A stretch of 64,000 bases of DNA. It comes from a virus. The DNA lies in IMG/VR virus record IMGVR_UViG_3300010885_020795, positions 1 through 64,000 of that record, one strand, 5' to 3'. Of the stretch, positions 57,125 to 64,000 are shown one piece after another. The notes beneath the pieces are model-generated. The model had not been told where the DNA came from and did no database searches. It worked only from the letters and a program-made list of their open reading frames with translations. The position numbers and the translations under genes are program-made. Numbering within the stretch: the stretch's first letter is position 1; every line of letters begins with the position of its first letter.

Positions 57125-57664
57125 ATGAGCGACACGTTACTTCTTAACCGGGACGGCCAACCACTTTGCATGATCCCGCCCAGCGTAATCGATTGGCAGC
57201 TGGCAGTTAAATTACTTTTTTTGAAAAAAATCATAGTAATCAAAAACCACGACGATTGGGAAGTTCACAGCCAAAAATTATCCCTGCCTGTGCCCAGCAT
57301 TGTAATGACCACACGCTATGTAAAGCCACGTCACAAGGTAGTGTTTAATCGTAAAATGGTGTACCTTCGGGATAACTACACTTGCCAGTACTGCGGGGAA
57401 CAATTTACCAGCAAAGACTTGACCCTGGACCATGTTAAACCAAAAAGTCAGGGTGGTAATTTTGGCTGGAAAAACATTGTTACTTGCTGTGCTACCTGTA
57501 ATTGGATGAAAGGTGCCAAAGTAATCGAACCACTAACAGAACCAAAAGAACCCAATTACTGGCAAATGGTCAAGGCTTCTCGCGGAGTCAATCAATACAC
57601 TTTCAGAGATCCAGCATGGGCAGAATACCTAGGCTACCCTGAACAACTACAAGCCAATGGATAA
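57125..57664 (+). CDS. HNH endonuclease
   Basis: From ATG 57125 (MSDTLLLNRDGQPLCMIPPS), exactly six bases after an AGTAAATA late box, the product has 179 aa. The zinc/HNH motif is YTCQYCGEQF (C87, C90), LTLDHVKPKSQGG with H103, WKNIVTC with N117 and CCATCNWMKG with C122, C125. Such HNH proteins are often called RecA-like or phage-specific endonucleases and nick DNA; one role in packaging or genome processing is possible. The upstream in-frame region encodes a hydrophobic stretch but is not needed. It precedes gp25. Confidence 0.88.
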   Translation: MSDTLLLNRDGQPLCMIPPSVIDWQLAVKLLFLKKIIVIKNHDDWEVHSQKLSLPVPSIVMTTRYVKPRHKVVFNRKMVYLRDNYTCQYCGEQFTSKDLTLDHVKPKSQGGNFGWKNIVTCCATCNWMKGAKVIEPLTEPKEPNYWQMVKASRGVNQYTFRDPAWAEYLGYPEQLQANG

Positions 57665-57869
57665 GTTAATCGCAGACATCGACTTAAAAATAGGATTAGC
57701 CGACTGTGCCCTAGTTTTCAAAGACAACGGCACGTTGGAAATCCTCACGCCCACTGGCATGGACAAAGAAACGCTGAATTACAAGCTTTTAGAAAGCTGT
57801 GTCGGACACATCAAACAGTTAGTCAACGAAAATAAGTTGCCAGACTTTAAAAATAGAACAATTCATTAA
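57657..57869 (+). CDS. Small unknown protein between HNH nuclease and gp25, 70 aa
   Basis: MDKLIADIDLKIGLADCALV with FKDNGTLEILTPTGMDKETL and YKLLESCVGHIKQLVNENKL. It overlaps the HNH gene by eight bases. Short alpha/beta protein, no motif recognised. It leaves about 30 bases before gp25, which carry the gp25 late box. Confidence 0.7.
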   Translation: MDKLIADIDLKIGLADCALVFKDNGTLEILTPTGMDKETLNYKLLESCVGHIKQLVNENKLPDFKNRTIH

Positions 57870-57887
57870 CTACATAGATTATCTGTA

Positions 57888-57895
57888 AATAAATA
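57888..57895 (+). promoter_or_regulatory. Late promoter box for leaderless gp25
   Basis: AATAAATA ends five bases before ATG 57901 (a TGTAAATA also overlaps at 57884-57891); no Shine-Dalgarno. Confidence 0.6.
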
Positions 57896-57900
57896 CTTAC

Positions 57901-58287
57901 ATGCGTAAGTTTAAAGGATTTTCTACTGTTAACCGTCAACACACAGATTGGCGCCTCTACGACATCGATCTTGCTAAACAAGATCTTCTCAATGAGATTT
58001 ATACAAGAAAAGGCGAAAGACTCATGAGTCCTAGCTTTGGCTATGTTGTATGGGATTTACTGTTTGATCCTTTAACTGAACACGTGACCACAGCAATTGA
58101 GCAGGATACAATACGAATTGTCAGTAAAGATCCTAGATTTCAATTATTACAAATACTAGTAACAGACAGCCCCGATGAAAGTTCAATCGACGTAAATCTA
58201 AGATTATATTACGTCCCGTCTGCATCAGAGACAGAACTAATGGCCAGTTTTTCTAGGAATTTAAGCGATCAAAGGATAAAAGAATAA
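57901..58287 (+). CDS. gp25: Baseplate wedge protein gp25
   Basis: 128 aa (T4 gp25 is 132). The GPW/gp25 pattern is clear: KFKGFSTVNRQHTDWRLYDI, DLLNEIYTRKGERLMSPSFG with the ERLM/ GxRxMxPxFG core, VVWDLLFDPLTEHVTTAIEQ. It polymerises with gp6 and gp53 in the wedge. An AATAAATA late box ends five bases before the ATG and no Shine-Dalgarno is seen, predicting a leaderless transcript. Confidence 0.94.
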   Translation: MRKFKGFSTVNRQHTDWRLYDIDLAKQDLLNEIYTRKGERLMSPSFGYVVWDLLFDPLTEHVTTAIEQDTIRIVSKDPRFQLLQILVTDSPDESSIDVNLRLYYVPSASETELMASFSRNLSDQRIKE

Positions 58288-58288
58288 A

Positions 58289-61200
58289 ATGTCAGCATCT
58301 ATTAGGCAAGAAAATTTATACGGCGCCGAAGACTGGAGATTAGTTTATACCAGTTTTAAAAATGCCGAATTTCAAAGTTATGACTTTGATACATTGCGTA
58401 GTGCAATGATAGAGTATCTGCAATTAAATTATCCTGAAGAATACAACGATTACATTCAAAGCAGTGAATTTATTGCACTGGTTGACTTAGTGGCTTTTGT
58501 TGGCCAAAATCTAAGTTTTAGAATGGATTTAAATGCACGTGAAAATATCTTAGACACCGCGGAAAAGCGTGAAAGTGTGTTGCGTATTGCACGTATGCTT
58601 AGTTATAAACCCAAGCGTGTGCGTCCAGCTGAAGGCCTGCTACAAGTTACCGCGGTGAGAACAACAGAACAAATTATAGACAGCACAGGCAATAACTTGT
58701 CTAATCAATTGGTTACTTGGGGCAGTGATCCCAGCGAATTAGACTACGAACGATTTATTAAAATTATTGACAGCGCATTAAACACTACAAATAAATTTGG
58801 AGTGCCTGTACAAAAAGTTACAAATACAACTTCGGGTGATAAATTTGAAGTATATCAGTTTAATAACATTAATAGAAAAACTGAGTACAGCATACCAGCA
58901 ATAATTAATACAACAAATATAAACTTTGACCTTTTATCAGTTGAACTCAGTGACGCAGGTATTATTCAGCAGGCCGTGCCCACAGACAGCTTGGGCTTTA
59001 GTTTATTATATAGAAATGATGGCAAAGGTACTGGTAGTATTCGCACAGGATTTTTTGCACTGGCCAAACAGGGCAGTCAGCAAAGTCAGGTTTTTAGATT
59101 TGATGCACCCAAGGCCAATGCAGTAATTGATTTGTACAGCACATCAAATATCAGTGAAGATGATTTTTATGTACAGACCTTGGACATTCAAGGTAACGTA
59201 GTTAAAAACTGGACCAGAGTAGGATCCATTGATTCCAGCAACTTGGTTGTAAATCAATATGGTAACTCTAACAAAGACTTGTTTGAAGTAATTTACAGCG
59301 ATGCTGATATTACCAGCATTAAGTTCGGTGATGGATTATTCAGCAACAGCGCCGACGGTATTATTCGTGTATGGTACAGACTTGCAGAAGACAGTTTCCT
59401 AAAAGTCAAAGCAGGCGATGTATCAAATAAAGCAATCAACATTGACTATGTTAACAGCAATGGAGAAATTCATACACTAGAGTTAACAATTACTCTGCAA
59501 GAAAGCATGACCACTGGTATACCCAGTGAAAATGTCGATGAGATCAAAGCTAATGCACCCAATGCATTCTATAGTAAAAATCGCATGGTCACCGGCGACG
59601 ACTATGCCGGATTCTTGCCCACACTGAACAATAATACTTTATTACTCAAAGTAGAAAATAGAACATTTGCAGGCTATAGCAGATACACTGATTTAAATGA
59701 TCCAACAGGCAAAAGCAGACCCTTGGTCGAACTAGGCGATGATGGCTACATTTACTATGATGAAGATATTAAAACTGTGGCGGTTGCAGATAAACCCGGT
59801 GTTAGACCCATTGATTTCATTGAAGAACATTTAGAACTAAAATTAAATGACATCGGCCTATTGAATTTTTATTATGGCAAATTAGATTTAACCAACACTG
59901 GTAGTTCTACATTGTTTAAAATATTTAATGTTGCAGATAAACAATATAAATGGAATCCTGCATTCGTGGACAATACCAGCTCAAATGGTTATATTACCAG
60001 TAAAAATGTAGATAATGCCGACGTACCGGCTAGACTGGGATTTACTACCTATGGCGATCTAAGATCCATACGTCCCGGCAGTTTATTAAACATACAAACC
60101 GGCGACACTAAACAGTGGACCATTGTCAATGATATCAAAGGCAATGGCCTGGGGCAGGAAGATGACACTGGAAATTATACAGGGTTATTGCTCAACGGTC
60201 ACGGTGCAGTGGAAATTGACAAATCAATCAGTGCTAGTTCTACCATAGTAAATATTGTGCCTGCATTTCCAAGAATATTTGACGAAAATACTCGTGCTAA
60301 AATAACAGAATTTTTAGTTAACAACAAACCATTTGCTGTGGCCATTGATCATAAACAACCTAAATGGACAGTGATCGACACTACATTAAATGCCATAGAT
60401 AAAACCAGTGACTGGGACAACGCCGACGATAAAAAATATTGGTTATTTTATCTGGAACGCAGTTCAGACAGTTGGATTATCAACTTCAGAACCTTAGACT
60501 ATGTCTTTGGCAGTGACGCATTATTAAGATTTTATAATATTAATTTTGCATCCACAGACAATCCGAATTTTAAGAGCATAGGCAATGATTTTATCACTGT
60601 GATTAATTCAGTGGCAGGTAAACTTACAGATCAAGCCACTTATAGAATAACGGGTTATTATAACTATAAAGATGGCTACACTGACAACAGTAAAGTTAAA
60701 ATTACACCCTTGGATGTAGACAACAATTTGTTGCCCGACGATCCCAATCACTTTATCAAAGTTGTTGGCAACAGTACAATAGCACTTAAAAATTACGTAG
60801 AAGATGATTTTACATATTTGGTGCCAACTACAGCAGATGATACAAATAAAGTTGTAGGTCCTATACCAGGCATACGTGACCTGATGTTCCAATGGACTCA
60901 TAATACTTACACCGATCAAACTTTAAATCCCGCGCTGACAAATATAATAGATGTATATGTGTTGACCAAGAGTTACAACAGCGAATTTAATGCTTGGAAA
61001 AACAGCGGTAGCATTGGCCTACCTCCAGACGCTCCTACCAGCGAAGAATTGAATAGAGAATTTAAAAATATCGCTGACTATAAAATGTCCACAGATGAAG
61101 TAATATTCCATCCTGTAAAATTTAAATCTTTATTTGGCGTTAGTGCTGATGAAAATCTACAAGCAACATTTAAAGTTATTAAGAATGCCAAGAGCAAGAT

Positions 61201-61492
61201 CACAGACAACGAGTTAAAAAGCAAAGTCTTATCTGCAATCAATGGTTTCTTTGCTGTGGGTAATTTTGACTTTGGCGAAACATTTTATTTTACTGAATTA
61301 GCGGCCTATGTGCATGCCAAGTTAAAAACAGATATTAACAGCGTGGTCATTGTTCCGGTAACTTCTTCCAGTAAATTTGGCACGTTGTTCCAGATAACAC
61401 CAAATAAAAATGAATTAATAACTAGTACAGCAACAGTTAACGATATTGTTGTTATTAAAGATATCACCGACCAGAATATCAGGAAAGCATAA
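58289..61492 (+). CDS. gp6: Baseplate wedge protein gp6
   Basis: 1067 aa (T4 gp6 is 660). The N-terminal region DTLRSAMIEYLQLNYPEEYN, DYIQSSEFIALVDLVAFVGQ and NLSFRMDLNARENILDTAEK is the gp6 (baseplate_J-related) signature. SSNLVVNQYGNSNKDLFEVI, SITFGDGLFSN-like (IKFGDGLFS) and MVTGDDYAGFLPTLNNN are further family motifs. It is ATG-coupled to gp25 by two bases and to the next gene by ATGA-type overlap. The longer C-terminal half (from about residue 560) is extra relative to T4 and is beta-rich. Confidence 0.93.
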   Translation: MSASIRQENLYGAEDWRLVYTSFKNAEFQSYDFDTLRSAMIEYLQLNYPEEYNDYIQSSEFIALVDLVAFVGQNLSFRMDLNARENILDTAEKRESVLRIARMLSYKPKRVRPAEGLLQVTAVRTTEQIIDSTGNNLSNQLVTWGSDPSELDYERFIKIIDSALNTTNKFGVPVQKVTNTTSGDKFEVYQFNNINRKTEYSIPAIINTTNINFDLLSVELSDAGIIQQAVPTDSLGFSLLYRNDGKGTGSIRTGFFALAKQGSQQSQVFRFDAPKANAVIDLYSTSNISEDDFYVQTLDIQGNVVKNWTRVGSIDSSNLVVNQYGNSNKDLFEVIYSDADITSIKFGDGLFSNSADGIIRVWYRLAEDSFLKVKAGDVSNKAINIDYVNSNGEIHTLELTITLQESMTTGIPSENVDEIKANAPNAFYSKNRMVTGDDYAGFLPTLNNNTLLLKVENRTFAGYSRYTDLNDPTGKSRPLVELGDDGYIYYDEDIKTVAVADKPGVRPIDFIEEHLELKLNDIGLLNFYYGKLDLTNTGSSTLFKIFNVADKQYKWNPAFVDNTSSNGYITSKNVDNADVPARLGFTTYGDLRSIRPGSLLNIQTGDTKQWTIVNDIKGNGLGQEDDTGNYTGLLLNGHGAVEIDKSISASSTIVNIVPAFPRIFDENTRAKITEFLVNNKPFAVAIDHKQPKWTVIDTTLNAIDKTSDWDNADDKKYWLFYLERSSDSWIINFRTLDYVFGSDALLRFYNINFASTDNPNFKSIGNDFITVINSVAGKLTDQATYRITGYYNYKDGYTDNSKVKITPLDVDNNLLPDDPNHFIKVVGNSTIALKNYVEDDFTYLVPTTADDTNKVVGPIPGIRDLMFQWTHNTYTDQTLNPALTNIIDVYVLTKSYNSEFNAWKNSGSIGLPPDAPTSEELNREFKNIADYKMSTDEVIFHPVKFKSLFGVSADENLQATFKVIKNAKSKITDNELKSKVLSAINGFFAVGNFDFGETFYFTELAAYVHAKLKTDINSVVIVPVTSSSKFGTLFQITPNKNELITSTATVNDIVVIKDITDQNIRKA

Positions 61493-62970
61493 TGAGTAAA
61501 ATTAGTAATATTCCAGGCGAAGAACCATCGCGATCAATTAAAAACGAAGATCTACTGCCTGTTGTTTTCAGAACCGATATCAATAAAAAGATGTTGGATA
61601 GTTCTGCAAACCTTATGACATCTAAGGGTAAAATGCAACCATTTTATCAAAGTTATGGTACACAAAATGCTTCTGATGTTGCAGGAAAATTTTTAACAGA
61701 AGATAATAACATTGTTAGAAAAGAAAGTCAGACTAATCTAGCAATTAATTACTACGATTCCAATGATGAATATAAAGGTAAGTTTTCTTACATTGACCTA
61801 GACAATTATTTTAAAATACAGGGACTGCCATTGAAAGATGGCGTAGACCTGGATAAAGATGTTAAGTCTTTGCAACTGCCTATTAGTCAGTTTAGAACCA
61901 CAGACTATCAATTATACTATTGGTTGCCTGAAGGTCTGCCACCATTTAGAATTCATGTTGAAGATCGTGGCACAGGAATTAGATTAGCTGTAGCCGATAA
62001 TATTGTGGGCAAACCGTTTGCAATTTTAACCGACGACACTTCGGGAAAAACAGTTACACTATCTAATTACCAAAAAATATTTTTTACAGGCGCAGTTGAT
62101 GATGCATATCGAAGTCAGGATCCTGAAAGCCCCGTGGTATACATTGTATTAAACGTGGGCAACAGTATTAGATTAGTACCGGAATCTTTCTATGAAAAGA
62201 GAGCCAATACCACAGCATATACTAAATTACCCTGGGACGAAGACAGCGGTGAACCTCCTTACATGGGCAAAGAATGGGCGGCCGCACCCTGGGACACTAG
62301 CAGATATCTAAATTTAGAACCTGAATATGTTTTAGTTGAACAATATGCCGGTGATAGAAATCCCTGGAGTATAATCAACTGTTGGTATCATGTTTCTAGA
62401 ATTAGAGAAGTAATGAATTTCTATGACTTGAAATTAGAAGATTACATCAGTGAAAAAAACAGAGCACAGCGTCCTATTATTCAACTGTCTGCGGGAACAA
62501 AATTATTTAATTGGCCCACAACATGGATCACTGAAGTTGAAACAGTTATAGAAGGAACTAAGAATAAACATTCTGGTATTCATATCAGTATGATCAAAGA
62601 CAGGTATGATCATCCTATTGCCGAAGGAAAATTAGTTGCCTTTACCGAAGAAGCTACAATCTATAGACTGTCAACTGTTGTACAAGACAACCAACATTTA
62701 TCTGTGTGGACACCAACTCAATATGTTGGCACAGACGGCGCTGGAGTTTTTGTTGTAGGTGCTACAACAATTAGATATTATTCATTTATATTTAAAAACA
62801 ACAAGTGGCAACCTGCACAGAATAAAATTCAGCCTAATCAGTGTCCACTAATAGACGTATTGATGAAAACGGTGTTAGTTACAGTGATTCTTCTGTTTAT
62901 TATAATTCTAATTTTGCCGGCGCACGAGTATTGGATTTTGCACCAGGCACTACCTACGACCCTGTGCTAA
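61492..62970 (+). CDS. Very large baseplate wedge protein, gp7-position, N-terminal part before frameshift
   Basis: Starting at ATG 61492 (MSKISNIPGEEPSRSIKNED), overlapping the gp6 stop, the frame is convincing to about residue 456: NLMTSKGKMQPFYQSYGTQN, YYWLPEGLPPFRIHVEDRGT, LEPEYVLVEQYAGDRNPWSI and QRPIIQLSAGTKLFNWPTTW. After PNQCPLIDV the frame reads a hydrophobic nonsense tail (LLFIIILILP) and stops at 62970. The true sequence continues in the -1 frame from 62862 (DENGVSYSDSSVYYNSNFAG), so a single base appears missing or the gene is frameshifted. Position after gp25-gp6 and large size fit gp7 (T4: 1032 aa). Confidence 0.75.
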   Translation: MSKISNIPGEEPSRSIKNEDLLPVVFRTDINKKMLDSSANLMTSKGKMQPFYQSYGTQNASDVAGKFLTEDNNIVRKESQTNLAINYYDSNDEYKGKFSYIDLDNYFKIQGLPLKDGVDLDKDVKSLQLPISQFRTTDYQLYYWLPEGLPPFRIHVEDRGTGIRLAVADNIVGKPFAILTDDTSGKTVTLSNYQKIFFTGAVDDAYRSQDPESPVVYIVLNVGNSIRLVPESFYEKRANTTAYTKLPWDEDSGEPPYMGKEWAAAPWDTSRYLNLEPEYVLVEQYAGDRNPWSIINCWYHVSRIREVMNFYDLKLEDYISEKNRAQRPIIQLSAGTKLFNWPTTWITEVETVIEGTKNKHSGIHISMIKDRYDHPIAEGKLVAFTEEATIYRLSTVVQDNQHLSVWTPTQYVGTDGAGVFVVGATTIRYYSFIFKNNKWQPAQNKIQPNQCPLIDVLMKTVLVTVILLFIIILILPAHEYWILHQALPTTLC

Positions 62971-64000
62971 AAAGAAATATAAAATTAAGCGACATTGAAT
63001 TTGATGCTTTGCCCACTGTGTCCGATGTATTGTTGTCAGGCCCGAATCAATTACAAATGGTCACTGACATTGATCGAGTATGGAGCTACGACGTAGACAT
63101 CAACGAAAAATCAACGTCCGGTGTTAATTATTACAAATTCTTCAATGTTCTAAATTCTTTCTGGAATCAGCGCACAGGCTTGGACATTACCATGTCAGAA
63201 CAGGTCATCGAGTACACAGAAGACACAGACTTGATGTTCTCAGCTGAAACAACTGCTCCTGTTGATGGATTTAACACTATACATGTTTTTGAAAATGAAA
63301 ATCGTGAAACAAACCTATATTTTTATCTCAAAGATTATGGTATGGTACCATACACATCTCGACGTGGATCTAATTTAAAAGAATTAATACTGCCTGTAAT
63401 TTCCAGTGATTTATACAGCGAATACAGAATTGTCTGCCACAACTTATCCCTGCCCTTGGCATTGTATGAAAATAAATTAGTAGACGGATATTCACAGCCT
63501 GTGCTATTGCCAGAACCCATAGTACAAAACAATAATATATCACATGGTGTAATTACAGTTAACCTAGAATCTACGTATATTGATTCTTCTTTAGTGGTTC
63601 AAACTAATCCTATCAGTGCTGACGATTCAAAGTTTTTATGGAATTATAATAATCAGTGGCGCCTGGCCATAACTCGTCCCATAGACAAGTTCAAGTTTAT
63701 TACCAATGCATTTTTACGAGATAGAACAGTACCTTTATACAACGGATTTGATTATAGAAATGCAACAAATTCTCAGACAGCCACTGGCATTGACGTTATT
63801 GAAGCCACTAAGTCATTGAGTAAAAAAGCACTGGTAGGCGATAAAATTGTAATAGAAAGTCCTGCACTGGTGTCAGGAAAGAAAACAGCACCATATGCAC
63901 TGAGCAGTAATCCAGGCAACGAAGGTCTTTCTAACTTAGATTATTATAGTGTATATCAACACTTGACCTTTGAACAATCTACGTCTCCTAATTCCCGAGA
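62862..64000 (+). CDS. Continuation of the gp7-position protein in the -1 frame, runs off window
   Basis: This frame is open from 62862 to the end of the window, encoding DENGVSYSDSSVYYNSNFAG, ARVLDFAPGTTYDPVLKRNI, SFWNQRTGLDITMSEQVIEY and more, about 379 codons, typical of large virion structural proteins. It joins smoothly to IDV of the upstream frame (IDV-x-DENG). No start codon with ribosome site is near 62862, so this is a piece of the same gene rather than an independent one. Whether the shift is real, or a sequencing/assembly error, cannot be decided here. Confidence 0.72.

Noticed and set aside
62850-62870. Programmed -1 frameshift in the gp7-position gene
   Set aside because: No X-XXY-YYZ heptamer or pseudoknot is visible at the shift; an indel is simpler.
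1-64000. tRNA genes, integrase, transposons or attachment sites
   Set aside because: No cloverleaf with T-arm GGTTC, no integrase or transposase motifs and no terminal inverted repeats were noticed.

Overview
This window is a piece of a T4-like tailed phage (myovirus) genome. It carries recognisable T4 late genes (terminase small subunit gp16, gp4, tail tube gp19, sheath gp18, neck gp13 and gp14, gp15, capsid genes gp20 to gp23 with prohead protease and scaffold, baseplate gp26, gp48, gp53, gp5, gp25, gp6) and T4 replication and transcription genes (gp1, gp30, gp46, gp47, gp55). The diverged, AT-rich gene set, the EGTTNLYFT-type fibre repeats, the S74 fibre and the mixture of small auxiliary enzymes resemble aquatic T4-like phages more than T4 itself. 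A phage-borne lipoprotein with a bacterial lipobox followed by seven glycines suggests a Gram-negative, probably proteobacterial, host (inference). The large terminase gene (gp17) is not in the window, and neither end is a genome end.

Layout. 1-8708 (minus): late operons gp13, a small gene, 5'-nucleotidase, gp1, gp18, gp19, a second tube-like protein, gp4, gp16 and two unknowns. 8749-11819 (minus): a putative early block (metallopeptidase; 401-aa protein plus FG-GAP lipoprotein) with consensus sigma70 promoters. 11891-15117 (plus): gp14, gp15, Nudix hydrolase, small unknown. 15095-29046 (minus): glycosyltransferase and a fibre/adhesin block with several large repeat-rich genes. 29114-37519 (minus): capsid morphogenesis cluster and tape measure. 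37581-38674 (plus): gp26-like protein and a small partner. 38661-39184: gene-free, densely folded, candidate non-coding RNA. 39186-43990 (minus): gp55, gp47, gp46, two acyl carrier proteins, a histone H1-like protein and a GIY-YIG nuclease. 44082-51378 (plus): gp48, gp53, unknown, hub, gp5 lysozyme spike. 51375-57030 (minus): ligase-led early operon of tightly overlapping small genes ending in a radical SAM protein and a MazG-like enzyme, plus a separate two-gene unit. 57125-64000 (plus): HNH nuclease, gp25, gp6 and a very large baseplate-wedge protein interrupted by a frameshift and running off the window.

Regulation is unusually readable. Putative early genes have sigma70 promoters, three of them exact TTGACA-N17-TATAAT. 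Late genes have boxes matching the T4 late promoter TATAAATA or a close NNTAAATA variant, fitting the gp55 late sigma factor encoded here. At several genes the late box lies exactly five bases before the ATG, predicting leaderless mRNA. At others (gp13, gp20, the 195-aa gene) it lies in the 5' arm or loop of a hairpin whose 3' arm holds the Shine-Dalgarno, so read-through transcripts would hide the ribosome site while late transcripts would expose it, as known for T4 e, soc and 49. Points most worth follow-up are the early lipoprotein, the tandem acyl carrier proteins, the structured intergenic RNA and the leaderless/hairpin late-gene architecture.
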